The notes beneath the pieces are model-generated. The model searched no databases. It was not told the origin of the DNA and worked only from the letters and a program-made list of their open reading frames with translations. Position numbers and translations under genes: made by a program. A stretch of DNA of 64,000 bases from Streptomyces sp. NBC_01446 (GTDB lineage: Bacteria > Actinomycetota > Actinomycetes > Streptomycetales > Streptomycetaceae): assembly GCF_026340095.1 (NCBI RefSeq), contig NZ_JAPEPO010000001.1, forward strand, positions 744,001 through 808,000. Reading direction: 5' to 3'. Position 1 is the first letter of the stretch; each line of letters starts with the position of its first letter. Of this stretch, positions 47,278 through 56,267 are shown in pieces.

Positions 47278-48321
47278 TCAGGCCGACTCGCGCACGATCA
47301 GTTCCGTAGGCAGGATCACTTCGCGATGGCCCTTGCCCCGGTGTGCGATCTCATCCAGCAGGAGGGTTGCCATGGTGCGGCCCATCTCCTCGATCGGCTG
47401 GCGGACGCTGGTCAGTTGGGGATCGGTGTGCCGGGCCACGATCGAGTCGTCGAAACCGATGACGGCGACGTCGTCCGGCACCTGCCGTCCGGAAGCGCGC
47501 AGCTCAAGTACTGCGCCTGAGGCTGTCACGTCGGAAGCGGCGAAGACGGCGTCGAGGTCGGGGCATCGCTGCAGGAGATCGCGCATGGCCTGGCGTCCGC
47601 CCTCTTCCGTGAAGTCGCCGTGCGAGATGAGACTTTCGTCCACGGTGATACCCGCACCTTCCAGGGCCTCGCGGTACCCGTCGAGACGGCCACGGGCGAC
47701 GTCCATGTCCAGCGGACCCGTGATGGTGGCGATGGCCCGGCGGCCCTTGTCCAGCAGGTGCTGGACCGCGATCCGGCCGCCGCCACTGTTGTCCGCCCGG
47801 ACATGGCCGAGAGGCTCGAGATGGTTGCGCCGTCCGGCCAGCACGGTCGGCACGGCCAGATCGTCCAGCAGGTCCGGGAGCGTGTCGTCGCGGTGGACCG
47901 CCACCATCAGCACACCGTCCACCTGCTGCGCGGACAGGTACGAGGCGAGCTGCGCGTGCTCCTCCTCGTCGCGCACCAGCACCAGCAGCAACTGCATGCC
48001 GGCAGGGGCGAGTCCGACGGACACGCCCCTGATGATCCCCGAGAAGTACGGCTCGGAGAAGAGCCGGTTCTCGGCCTCGGGGATGACCAGAGCCACCGAG
48101 TGGGTGCGACGGGTGACCAGGGAACGGGCGGCGAGGTTGGGAACGTAGCCGAGCTCGGCGATCGCCTGCTCCACGGCTGCGCGCGAACGGTCGCTCACCT
48201 TGGGGGAACCGTTGATCACCCGGGAGACCGTGCCACGGCCGACGCCGGCCCGCGCGGCCACCTCCTCCAGCGTCGGGCGTCGGAAGTCGGCAGCTTCAGG
48301 CAGCCTTTCGGCAGGATGCAT
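47278..48321 (-). CDS. cebR: LacI-family repressor CebR (cello-oligosaccharide regulator)
   Basis: A 347-residue LacI/GalR regulator. The helix-turn-helix is TLEEVAARAGVGRGTVSRVI and the hinge region is YVPNLAARSLVTRR. The periplasmic-binding-protein effector domain contains VDGVLMVAVHR and VAVIGFDDSIVARHTDPQLT. It is divergent from cebE. In Streptomyces, CebR represses the cebEFG-bglC genes by binding a TGGGAGCGCTCCCA palindrome, and cellobiose or related sugars release it. Near-matches lie upstream of cebE (48589) and bglC (52539). The identification rests on synteny and operator sequence as well as family. Confidence 0.93.
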   Translation of the reverse strand: MHPAERLPEAADFRRPTLEEVAARAGVGRGTVSRVINGSPKVSDRSRAAVEQAIAELGYVPNLAARSLVTRRTHSVALVIPEAENRLFSEPYFSGIIRGVSVGLAPAGMQLLLVLVRDEEEHAQLASYLSAQQVDGVLMVAVHRDDTLPDLLDDLAVPTVLAGRRNHLEPLGHVRADNSGGGRIAVQHLLDKGRRAIATITGPLDMDVARGRLDGYREALEGAGITVDESLISHGDFTEEGGRQAMRDLLQRCPDLDAVFAASDVTASGAVLELRASGRQVPDDVAVIGFDDSIVARHTDPQLTSVRQPIEEMGRTMATLLLDEIAHRGKGHREVILPTELIVRESA

Positions 48322-48588
48322 CGTTCACCTTCCGGCGTTCCATGAGTGCTCGCCTCATTGTGGCCCACAAATTTTGCAATGCCGTTGACTAATCGGGGAC
48401 GGGGCCCGCCTCAGCCGCATCTCAGGCCCGTGACCTGCGTGAATCCTTCATGAGGCTAGCAGGCGTCCGGTAGGTGACCCGACTTCGTGGTGCACGTTCA
48501 TGTGACGCGAGGGGCACCCTCAAGTAACGACCCTGTTTTCAACTCTTGACACCGGGTCACCCGGAAGGAAGTCTTCTGGCGAGCCGCG

Positions 48589-48602
48589 TGGGAGCGGTCC
48601 CA
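48589..48602. promoter_or_regulatory. CebR operator upstream of cebE
   Basis: TGGGAGCGGTCCCA matches the known CebR box TGGGAGCGCTCCCA at 13 of 14 positions (G for C at position 9). It lies 212 bp before the cebE ATG and on the cebE side of the cebR-cebE spacer, where it would control the cebEFG transcript. Confidence 0.82.
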
Positions 48603-48813
48603 CGGTTGGTCGGGACTCCCTCGTGCGGACCGAAAGCACCGACGGCCTTTCCCTCTTACCTCGCGTAGCGCACCCGTTGACCAGCATCTTCGCCCTGCAT
48701 GCCGGGTGCTGTGGGCTGGCCGCTGCTGGAACCGAGAGGGCAGGTCCGCACCGTCGATCCTGGGCGGTCCGATTCCGGGGGCCCCGTTCCCCACTGGGAC
48801 AAGGAGTAGTGCA

Positions 48814-50136
48814 ATGCGCATCACTGGCACCGGCGGCGGTCGCGGCCGCAGAGCGGCGGCCCTGACCACCACGGTCCTGGCAGCTTCAGCCCTGCTGCTC
48901 ACGGGCTGCGGCAGCGGCAACGGCGACTCGGACGCCTCGAGCTCCGACGGGAAGATCACTCTCAAGGTGGCCGACTACGGTCAGTTCGGTTACCGGGAAG
49001 CCGGCCTGTTCGCCAAGTACCACCAGCTGCACCCGAACATCACGGTGAAGGAAGAAGTCACTGCCAACGAGCAGGACTACTACACGAAGCTGCTTCAGCA
49101 ATTGAACACGGGCAGCGGCCTGGCGGACGTGACGGGTCTCGAGGTCGGCCGCATCAAGGAGGCCGTGGACACCCAGGCGGGTAAGTTCGCCGACCTGAGC
49201 AAGTCGATCAACGTCGGCGACTGGGTGTCCTGGAAGGAGAAGCAGGCCACCGCCAAGGACGGCACGGTCATCGGCGCCGGTACTGACATCGGCCCGATGT
49301 CGCTGTGCTACCGCAAGGACCTCTTCGAGAAGGCCGGCCTGCCGACCGACCGGGAAGCTGTCGCCAAGGCCGTTGCGGGCGGCTGGGAGGACTACCTCAA
49401 GCTCGGTGAGCAGTACAAGAAGAAGGCGCCCTCCGGTACCTACTTCATGGACTCCGCCAGCGCCATGTACAACGCGGTCGTCAGTTCCGACTCGAAGCAG
49501 TACTACGACGCCGAGGGCAAGCCGGTCTACAAGGACAGCTCCGCGGTGAAGCAGGGGTGGGACCTGGCTGCCGAGGCCGCGGCGAAGAAGCTGAGCCACG
49601 GTCTGCCGCAGTTCACCGACCCCTGGACGGCGGCGCTGCGCAAGGGCACGGTGGCCACCGTGGCGTGCCCCGCCTGGATGGCCGGCCAGATCTCCACCAA
49701 CTCGGGTGCCGCCTACAAGGGCAAGTGGGACATATCCCGTGCGCCCGGTTCGACGGCAGCCAACTGGGGTGGCTCCTTCCTGACCGTTCCCAAGAGCGGC
49801 AATCACGTCAAGGAGGCCACCGACCTGGTGAAGTGGCTGACCGCCCCCGAGCAGCAGGCCGCCGTCTTCAAGGCGATCGGTGTCTTCCCCTCCAACCAGA
49901 AGGCCTACCAGCTCGCCGATGTGAAGGACGCGAAGCTCCCGTACTTCAACAACGCCCCCATCGGCCAGATCTACGCCGAGGAGGCCAAGACGATCCCCGA
50001 GGCGGTGCTCGGCCCGAAGGACGGCGTGATCAAGGACTCCATCTCCACGCAGATCAACAACATGGAGCAGCGAGGGACCAAGCCCGCTGACGCGTGGAAG
50101 GCCGCCACCCAGACGATTGACAAGGCGATCGGCTGA
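48814..50136 (+). CDS. cebE: Cello-oligosaccharide ABC transporter solute-binding lipoprotein
   Basis: A 440-residue lipoprotein. ATG at 48814 follows AAGGAG. A signal peptide ends at the lipobox LLTGC with Cys32. The mature protein is a cluster-type sugar-binding protein (MalE/ABC family 1), with the segments LTVPKSGNHVKEATDLVKWL and APEQQAAVFKAIGVFPSNQK. Its homologue CebE binds cellobiose and cellotriose in S. reticuli and S. scabies. It is followed after 418 bp by the permease genes cebF and cebG. The ATPase is probably the shared MsiK encoded elsewhere, which is the usual arrangement. Confidence 0.92.
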   Translation: MRITGTGGGRGRRAAALTTTVLAASALLLTGCGSGNGDSDASSSDGKITLKVADYGQFGYREAGLFAKYHQLHPNITVKEEVTANEQDYYTKLLQQLNTGSGLADVTGLEVGRIKEAVDTQAGKFADLSKSINVGDWVSWKEKQATAKDGTVIGAGTDIGPMSLCYRKDLFEKAGLPTDREAVAKAVAGGWEDYLKLGEQYKKKAPSGTYFMDSASAMYNAVVSSDSKQYYDAEGKPVYKDSSAVKQGWDLAAEAAAKKLSHGLPQFTDPWTAALRKGTVATVACPAWMAGQISTNSGAAYKGKWDISRAPGSTAANWGGSFLTVPKSGNHVKEATDLVKWLTAPEQQAAVFKAIGVFPSNQKAYQLADVKDAKLPYFNNAPIGQIYAEEAKTIPEAVLGPKDGVIKDSISTQINNMEQRGTKPADAWKAATQTIDKAIG

Positions 50137-50141
50137 CGCCC

Positions 50142-50177
50142 GCCGGTGCGGGTGCCCCCGGCGCCGCCCGCACCGGC
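50142..50177 (+). terminator. Hairpin after cebE
   Basis: GCCGGTGCGGG (50142-50152) pairs exactly with CCCGCACCGGC (50167-50177) around a 14-base loop, 6 bases after the cebE stop. Such hairpins between binding-protein and permease genes often reduce downstream transcription, so CebE would be made in excess. Confidence 0.65.
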
Positions 50178-50554
50178 GCCGGGGTCCGGGCCTGTTCGGT
50201 GCATCCGGCCGGCCGCGACGCAGGAGCCGTCCGCAGCCGACCGAGTGCCCGGCACGCGCGGGACAGCACCAGGTGCCGCAGCGTGTTCCGCCTCACCGCG
50301 GGCCCCGGCGTTGCTCTATGACACTCATCCGGCGCCGCCAAGCGGACCGGACCCGAACCGCCGGTGTGGGGTCCGGCGCCAGACCGGCAGGGCCCGGCAC
50401 CGACGGCCTGGCCCTGCCTCACACGGACTTCAAGCCGGGACGCGGGGCCGCTCGGTCCCGTACCGCTCCGCATGAGGACCGCCAGGACCGGCGCTCGGCC
50501 CATGGATTCGCCTCCGGCCGCCCACTCGGCCGCAACCCCCAAAGGACTCCCTCC

Positions 50555-51553
50555 GTGGCAACAACAGCCCCCGCACCGGGTGCCCACGCCTCGCCACCCG
50601 GCGGCTCCGGCGCCGCTTCGAACGGACTCAGCCGACGGACGTGGCGTTCCCGGCTGTGGCGCTTCGACGACCTGGCGTCGCCGTACGCGTACATCGCCCC
50701 CTTCTTCCTCATCTTCGGCGCCTTCGGGCTCTACCCGCTGCTCTACACCGGCTGGATCGCTCTGCACCGGGTGGAGATGACGAGCCTCGACCAGTCCCAG
50801 TGGGTCGGCTGGGAGAACTTCGCCACGATCCTCCAGGACTCCGAGTTCTGGACCGCCGTCACGAACACCTTTGTGATCGGCGTCATCTCGACCGTTCCGC
50901 AGCTGCTGGTGGCGCTCGGCCTGGCCCATCTGCTCAACTACAAGCTGCGTGCCAGCACGTTCTGGCGAACGCTGATCCTGACGCCGTACGCCACGTCGGT
51001 GGCGACCGCGTCCCTGGTCTTCGCTCTGGTCTTCCGTGCCGACGGAGGTCTGCTCAACTGGGTGCTGCACTTTGTCGGCGGCGGCAACACCGACTGGGGC
51101 AACGGTGAGTGGACATCCAAGATCGCCATCTCGGTCATGGTGATCTGGCGCTGGACCGGCTACAACACCCTGATCTATCTGGCGGCCATGCAGGCCGTGC
51201 CGACCGACCTGTACGAGGCGGCCTCGCTCGACGGCGCGACGCGCTGGCAGCAGTTCCGCAAGGTGACCATTCCCTCGCTGCGGCCGACGATCCTGTTCAC
51301 CATTGTCATCTCGACCATCGGCTCCATGCAGCTGTTCGGTGAGCCGCTGCTGCTGCAGGGCGGCACGCTGGGCTCCATCGGCGGCAGCGAGCACCAGTAC
51401 GAGACCCTCAGCATCTATCTCTTCAACTACGGCTGGAAGCTGGGTCATCTGGGTCCGGCCGCGGCCGTGGCCTGGGCGATGCTCGTCCTTCTGCTTCTCA
51501 TCGCCTTGATCAACTGGATCGTCGGCCGGTTCGTGCACAAGAACGCGGCCTGA
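50555..51553 (+). CDS. cebF: Cello-oligosaccharide ABC transporter permease
   Basis: A 332-residue MalF-type inner membrane permease with about six helices. The frame is open from 50117, but GTG at 50555, after AAAGGACT, gives a normal N-terminus (ATTAPAPGAHASPPGG) and family length. The EAA loop is in TDLYEAASLDGATRWQQFRK. It is followed after 14 bp by cebG. The long spacer upstream of it is unusual. Substrate specificity is inferred from the neighbouring CebE, CebR and BglC. Confidence 0.92.
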   Translation: MATTAPAPGAHASPPGGSGAASNGLSRRTWRSRLWRFDDLASPYAYIAPFFLIFGAFGLYPLLYTGWIALHRVEMTSLDQSQWVGWENFATILQDSEFWTAVTNTFVIGVISTVPQLLVALGLAHLLNYKLRASTFWRTLILTPYATSVATASLVFALVFRADGGLLNWVLHFVGGGNTDWGNGEWTSKIAISVMVIWRWTGYNTLIYLAAMQAVPTDLYEAASLDGATRWQQFRKVTIPSLRPTILFTIVISTIGSMQLFGEPLLLQGGTLGSIGGSEHQYETLSIYLFNYGWKLGHLGPAAAVAWAMLVLLLLIALINWIVGRFVHKNAA

Positions 51554-51567
51554 CGGGAGCGACATCG

Positions 51568-52491
51568 ATGACCACGACCAGTCCCACCACCACCGCACCG
51601 GCCCTCGACCGGGGAGCGTTGCCCGCCTCCGAGGGCAAAGGCCACGGCGGCCGCTTCAAGCTCGGCGCTGGCCAGCAGCTCAAGGGTGGCCCGTTCACCT
51701 ATGTCGCGCTGATCGTCGTCGGCCTGGGGTCGGTCCTTCCGCTGTACTGGACCCTGGTTGCCGCATCGCATGACCAGCAGCGGGTCCTCGACAGCCCGCC
51801 GCCGCTCGTGCCGGGCAGCCGTCTATGGAGCAACCTCCAGTCGGCCTGGGAACAGGCCCACTTGGGCACGGCGATCGTCAACACCCTCATCGTCGCCAGT
51901 TGCATCACCGCGGCGACGCTGTTCTTCTGCACCCTCGCCGGCTACGCCTTCGCCAAGATGCGCTTCAGGGGGCGCGGCGCCCTGATGACCGCCGTCATCG
52001 CCACGCTGACCATTCCTCCGCAACTCAGCGTGGTACCGCTCTTCATGATGATGTCGGACATCGGATGGGGCGGAAAACTGGAGTCGGTGATCTTCCCGAC
52101 CCTAGTCGGCGCCTTCGGTGTCTTCTTCATGCGCCAGTACCTTCTGGAGGCCCTGCCCTACGAGCTCATCGAGGCTGCCAAGGTGGACGGGGCGAGCAAC
52201 ATCCGCATCGTGTGGAGCGTCGTCCTGCCCGTGGCCCGGCCCGCGATGATGGTGCTCGGCATGCTCACCTTCGTGCAGGCGTGGAACGACTTCTTCTGGC
52301 CCTTCCTCGCCCTCAACCAGGAAAACCCCACCATCCAGGTGGCGCTCGGTCAGCTCAGCGCCTCTTACACCCCCGACCAGAGCATCGTCATGGCCGGAGC
52401 ACTGATCAGCACGCTGCCGCTGCTGCTCGTCTTCGTGATCTTCGGCAAGCAGATCGTCGGCGGCATCATGTCGGGCGCCGTCAAGGGCTGA
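51568..52491 (+). CDS. cebG: Cello-oligosaccharide ABC transporter permease
   Basis: A 307-residue MalG-type permease with six helices. The EAA motif, EAAKVDGASNIRIVWSVVLP, contacts the ATPase MsiK. The ATG at 51568 lies 14 bp after cebF, with GGGAG upstream. It forms the translocation pore with CebF. The bglC gene follows after 63 bp. Confidence 0.93.
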   Translation: MTTTSPTTTAPALDRGALPASEGKGHGGRFKLGAGQQLKGGPFTYVALIVVGLGSVLPLYWTLVAASHDQQRVLDSPPPLVPGSRLWSNLQSAWEQAHLGTAIVNTLIVASCITAATLFFCTLAGYAFAKMRFRGRGALMTAVIATLTIPPQLSVVPLFMMMSDIGWGGKLESVIFPTLVGAFGVFFMRQYLLEALPYELIEAAKVDGASNIRIVWSVVLPVARPAMMVLGMLTFVQAWNDFFWPFLALNQENPTIQVALGQLSASYTPDQSIVMAGALISTLPLLLVFVIFGKQIVGGIMSGAVKG

Positions 52492-52538
52492 CCACAGTCC
52501 ACCGCCGGACCACCACCCGGCCTTTCCACACGCCACTT

Positions 52539-52552
52539 TGGGAGCGTTCTCA
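52539..52552. promoter_or_regulatory. CebR-like operator overlapping the bglC ribosome binding site
   Basis: TGGGAGCGTTCTCA matches the CebR box TGGGAGCGCTCCCA at 12 of 14 positions (T at position 9 and T at position 12). It ends 2 bases before the bglC ATG, and its GGGAG doubles as the Shine-Dalgarno sequence. CebR could thus block bglC separately from the cebEFG promoter. Confidence 0.6.
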
Positions 52553-52554
52553 CC

Positions 52555-54012
52555 ATGACCGCCGTACTACCCGAGACCACTGCCGAGTCGGCCTCGGACA
52601 CCTCCTTCCCGCCCGGCTTCGTCTGGGGCGCGGCCACCGCCGCATACCAGGTGGAGGGCGCCGCGACCGCGGACGGCCGCACCCCCTCCATCTGGGACAC
52701 CTTCAGCCACACTCCCGGAAAGGTCCGCAACGGCGACACCGGTGACATCGCCGCCGACCACTACCATCTGTACCGCGACGATGTGGCACTGATGAAGGAC
52801 CTTGGCCTCAAGGCGTACCGCTTCTCCATCTCCTGGTCCCGGGTGCAGCCCACTGGCCGCGGTCCCGCAGTCGAGCGGGGCCTGGACTTCTACCGCCGGC
52901 TCACCGATGAACTCCTGGAGGCGGGCATCACTCCCGTCGCCACCCTGTACCACTGGGATCTGCCCCAGGAACTGGAGGACGCGGGCGGCTGGCCGCACCG
53001 CGACACCGCGCACCGCTTCGCCGAATACGCCGACATCATGGCCCGAGCCCTCGGGGACCGCGTCGGCATGTGGACCACCCTCAACGAGCCGTGGTGCTCG
53101 GCGTTCCTGGGCTACGGCTCCGGCGTGCACGCGCCGGGCCGCACCGAGCCCACCGCCACCTTGCGCGCCGCCCACCATCTCAATCTCGCCCACGGCCAGG
53201 CGATCGGCGCGCTTCGCTCGGTGCTGCCGGCGTCCGCGCAGACCTCCATCACCCTCAACCTGCACCAGGTGCGCCCGCTGACCGACAGTGCCGACGACGC
53301 CGAGGCCGCACGCCGCATCGACGCGGTCGGCAACAGGATCTTCACCGGCCCCATCCTCGACGGCGCCTACCCCGCCGACCTCATCGAAGACACCGCACGC
53401 ATCGTCGACTGGGGACAGTTGATACAGGACGGCGACCTGGCCGAAATCTCCCGGCCGATCGATGTGCTGGGCGTCAATTACTACTCGCCGACCGTGGTCT
53501 CCCTGGCCGCCGACGGCGACGACGCCACCAAGAACGACGGCCACGGCGCGAGCGACCACTCCCCGTGGACCGGCTCCGATCATGTCGCCTTCCACCTCGC
53601 CAACGACGAGCTCACGGCCATGAACTGGGCCATCGACCCCAGCGGGCTGCACACCCTGCTGACCGACCTGGCGGCGTCGCACCCGCGGCTGCCGCTGATG
53701 GTCACCGAAAACGGCGCTGCCTTCGACGACTACATCTCGCCCGAGGGCACGGTGCAGGACCCGCAGCGGATCGCCTACCTCCACGCCCATCTGGACGCGG
53801 TACGCCGGGCCATCACCGACGGTGCGGACGTCCGGGGCTACTTCCTGTGGTCCCTGCTGGACAACTTCGAATGGTCCTACGGCTACTCGAAGCGTTTCGG
53901 CACCGTCTACGTCGACTACTCGACCCAACGCCGCATTCCCAAGGCAAGCGCCTACTGGTACGGGGACGTGATCCGCAGCAACGCGCTGCCGGACGCCACT
54001 GGTCAGGAGTAG
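52555..54012 (+). CDS. bglC: Beta-glucosidase, GH1 family
   Basis: A 485-residue family 1 glycosidase that hydrolyses cellobiose and short cello-oligosaccharides to glucose. The acid/base glutamate is Glu178 in TLNEPW, the nucleophile is Glu385 in VTENG, and the substrate-binding region is [20 protein letters not shown]. No signal peptide is seen, so it is cytoplasmic and acts after import by CebEFG. Its operator-like site overlaps the ribosome binding site. A terminator-like hairpin follows. Confidence 0.94.
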   Translation: MTAVLPETTAESASDTSFPPGFVWGAATAAYQVEGAATADGRTPSIWDTFSHTPGKVRNGDTGDIAADHYHLYRDDVALMKDLGLKAYRFSISWSRVQPTGRGPAVERGLDFYRRLTDELLEAGITPVATLYHWDLPQELEDAGGWPHRDTAHRFAEYADIMARALGDRVGMWTTLNEPWCSAFLGYGSGVHAPGRTEPTATLRAAHHLNLAHGQAIGALRSVLPASAQTSITLNLHQVRPLTDSADDAEAARRIDAVGNRIFTGPILDGAYPADLIEDTARIVDWGQLIQDGDLAEISRPIDVLGVNYYSPTVVSLAADGDDATKNDGHGASDHSPWTGSDHVAFHLANDELTAMNWAIDPSGLHTLLTDLAASHPRLPLMVTENGAAFDDYISPEGTVQDPQRIAYLHAHLDAVRRAITDGADVRGYFLWSLLDNFEWSYGYSKRFGTVYVDYSTQRRIPKASAYWYGDVIRSNALPDATGQE

Positions 54013-54030
54013 CACCTGATCATCCGTCCC

Positions 54031-54061
54031 AGGGCGCCGCTGTGACATTGGCGGCGCCCCT
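54031..54061 (+). terminator. Terminator-like hairpin after bglC
   Basis: AGGGCGCCGC (54031-54040) pairs with GCGGCGCCCCT (54051-54061) with one bulged C, across a 10-base loop. It lies 19 bp after the bglC stop and before the IS110 remnant, consistent with the end of the ceb transcription unit. Confidence 0.6.
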
Positions 54062-54089
54062 GCGGCCGCCGTGCTCCGGAAAGAACGGT

Positions 54090-54533
54090 GCCGATCGCCC
54101 GCAGAGTCCAGCACCTGTCCGACGAGGTCAAAGAACCAACCCGGCGCACCACCAGGGCTGTCCGCTCCTGCCGGCCTCAGATGCCGGACCTGATCGGTGT
54201 CGGGCCCGACAGTGCCGCAGTCCTCCTCATCGCCGCAGGTGACAACCCTGACCGCACTACTGACGAGGCAGCCTTCGCCGCCCTGTGTGGTGTCAGCCCG
54301 GTCGAGCAGTCCTCCGGCAAGACACACCGACGACGCCTGAACCGCGGGGCAACCGCCAAGCGAACGCTGCCCTCTACCGCATCGTGATGACCCGCATACG
54401 CTGGGACGAGCGCACCCAGAAGTACCTGCAGCGACGCACTACCGAGGGCATGTCCAAGCGCGAGATCATCCGATGCCTCAAGCGGTACGTCGCCCGCGAG
54501 CTCTACCGCCGTCTAGCCTCTTTCGCGGCTTGA
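54090..54533 (+). pseudogene. IS110-family transposase C-terminal remnant, frameshifted
   Basis: The plus strand reads RRVQHLSDEVKEPTRRTTRA then VRSCRPQMPDLIGVGPDSAA and FAALCGVSPVEQSSGKTHRR. After a frameshift near 54345 it reads NRQANAALYRIVMTRIRWDE through MSKREIIRCLKRYVARELYR. This is the IS116/IS110/IS902 C-terminal domain. The N-terminal DEDD catalytic domain is absent. Confidence 0.82.
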
Positions 54534-54534
54534 C

Positions 54535-54852
54535 GAAACACAGGGGCTTCTACGCCACCCACCAGACACCCGCCTTCAAGCAATGGCTGCTGGCCCACCC
54601 CCGGTTCCACCTGCACTTCACACCAACCGGCTCGTCCTGGCTGAACCTCGTCGAGCGGTGGTTCGCTGAACTGACCAACAAGCAGATACGGCGAGGTGTC
54701 CACAGGTCCGTCCACGCCCTGGAGAAAGACATCCGCGACTGGATCGCCGCCTGAACACCGATCCCAAGCCCTACGTCTGAACGAAGACCGCAGACGAAAT
54801 CCTCGAACGCCTCGCCAGCTATCTGAACCGGATTCCTGACTCAGAAGACTAG
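54535..54852 (+). pseudogene. IS630-family transposase C-terminal remnant
   Basis: The plus strand reads HQTPAFKQWLLAHPRFHLHF then TPTGSSWLNLVERWFAELTN and HRSVHALEKDIRDWIAA, ending in a stop. Out of frame it continues TDPKPYV, a TGA, then TKTADEILERLASYLNR to the true C-terminus. The second TGA replaces the expected Trp codon (V-W-TKTADE). Only the third catalytic region is left. It belongs to a different IS630 branch from the element at 6978. Confidence 0.8.
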
Positions 54853-55045
54853 GTCGCGACACCATGCACCGGTTCTGGGACCAGTACATGCCCGACGTGC
54901 GGCAACGGAGTCTGGCCACCGCATCACCCTGGCGGGCGCCCCTGGAGGAGCTCACCGGACTCCCCCGCCCCTGGTTCACCTTTCCGGCAGCTCCCCGAGG
55001 GGAGCCGCCGGAAAGTCGCCCGCGGTCAGGGCGCAGCGGCGGCCC

Positions 55046-55333
55046 TCACTCGGCGGGGAGCGAGCCCAGGAGCTTCCGCGCGCCTGTCAGGACTGCCCTG
55101 TCGACCGCGTCGCCGAGATCGAGGACCTGACGGAGGCAGGTGCGGGCTTCCACGCCTTCTCCCAGTTCGGTCAGGGCCTCCCCCAGTCCCAGAAGCGCGC
55201 TTCCCTGCATGTGGGGCATGCCGATGCGCCGGAACTGGCCCACCGCGTCGCGGTGATGACCGGCTGCCTCGCTCCACCCGCCCAGGACGGCGTGGTCGAG
55301 GCCGAGGGCGTAGGTCGTGTGGGCGCGGGTCAT
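55046..55333 (-). pseudogene. C-terminal TPR fragment, SARP/AfsR-type regulator
   Basis: The reverse strand reads HAVLGGWSEAAGHHRDAVGQ then GMPHMQGSALLGLGEALTEL and EARTCLRQVLDLGDAVDRAV, TPR-like helices typical of the C-terminal sensor part of SARP-type or LuxR-type regulators. The N-terminus is cut off where the protease fragment begins on the plus strand. Confidence 0.5.
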
Positions 55334-55334
55334 G

Positions 55335-55650
55335 TCGGATCATCGACTCCGGCTTCCCCGGTGACGGCTACCAGCGCACCGACGTGGACGGCTACACGCA
55401 GTTCTACTGCACGGGCAACGCGGAGGACGCCACCCCGTTCTTCCCCATGGACGACCGGCTGAAGTTCGACTGCGACATGGGCCACGGCGCCTCGGGCGGC
55501 CCGATGTCCACCCCGGAGGGTCAGATCGCCGGCGCCAACTCGCACGGTATCGACGACGGAGCGGGCAACATCGTCGAACCGGTCCTGTACAGCTCGGTGC
55601 ACGCCGACAACGCGATCGACGTGATCAACCGGATCGGCACGCTCAGCTAG
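55335..55650 (+). pseudogene. C-terminal fragment of a trypsin-like serine protease
   Basis: The frame reads RIIDSGFPGDGYQRTDVDGY, then CDMGHGASGGPMSTPEGQIA with the catalytic Ser in GASGGP, ending VINRIGTLS. The His and Asp of the triad and any signal peptide are missing, since the sequence upstream belongs to the regulator fragment on the other strand. It is non-functional. Confidence 0.75.
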
Positions 55651-55720
55651 CAGCACGCGCACGACAGCAGAAAGCGGCCACCAGCCGAACTCGGGCTGAT
55701 GCCCGCCTCTTTGACGTCAC

Positions 55721-56044
55721 TCAGTCGCCCGGGCCGCCGAAGTCGGGGTCGAGCGCGGCGCCCGTAGGCGGCGGGCCCGCGTTGGCCAGTTCCTGGCTCA
55801 TGCACTCGGTCCGGATCTGGTCCGTCGACATCTTCTCCCAGCCCTCGGGAAGCTTCAGGCCAGCATCGGCCAGCGACTTCTCCCACTTCGCGACCAGAGC
55901 CTGCCGCGTGCGAGGGATCTCATCGGCCGGCGGTCTGCTGCTGACCGTCACGCCCGACGGTTCGACCAGCTCGGACACCATCACTGCGGTTCCCACACCC
56001 AGCAGGAAGGCTGCTGCTATGGATAACCACGCCTTACGCCCCAT
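55721..56044 (-). CDS. Small membrane-anchored protein, unknown function
   Basis: A 107-residue protein. ATG at 56044 is preceded by GGAAGTGGG. Residues about 4-25 form one hydrophobic helix (AWLSIAAAFLLGVGTAVMVS), followed by a soluble domain with EIPRTRQALVAKWEKSLADA, GLKLPEGWEKMSTDQIRTEC and a Pro/Gly-rich tail. The helix could be a signal anchor, leaving the domain outside. No family is recognised. An IS3 remnant lies directly upstream on the other strand, so its promoter may be disrupted. Confidence 0.65.
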   Translation of the reverse strand: MGRKAWLSIAAAFLLGVGTAVMVSELVEPSGVTVSSRPPADEIPRTRQALVAKWEKSLADAGLKLPEGWEKMSTDQIRTECMSQELANAGPPPTGAALDPDFGGPGD

Positions 56045-56097
56045 CCCACTTCCCTTCTCCGTACCGATCTGCACCGCCACCTGGCCCAGCCGGTCCT

Positions 56098-56255
56098 CTG
56101 CCCGCACCGCGATCTTCGACTTCATCGAGGGCTGGTACAACTTGCGCCGACTGCACAGCAGCCTCGGCTACCGCAGCCCCGCCGACTATGAGACCGCCCT
56201 CGCAGCCCGACCACCACACCGAGGGTGTCCGTCAAAGCGGAACAAGCTCAGACCC
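56098..56255 (+). pseudogene. IS3-family OrfB C-terminal remnant and element end
   Basis: The frame reads IFDFIEGWYNLRRLHSSLGY then RSPADYETALAA, the conserved tail of IS3 OrfB transposases. The sequence after it (GGTGTCCGTCAAAGCGGAAC) looks like an IS3 end. The rest of the element is missing. Confidence 0.75.
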
Positions 56256-56267
56256 GACCTGCGACGG

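Noticed and set aside
45917..48148. 743-codon plus-strand frame spanning the IS1182 transposase and cebR
   Set aside because: It is an out-of-frame shadow of the transposase, running on into the antisense of cebR.
54864..55030. Short plus-strand frame starting MHRFWDQYMPDVRQ
   Set aside because: No similarity recognised; it runs into Arg/Pro-rich shadow sequence opposite the TPR fragment.
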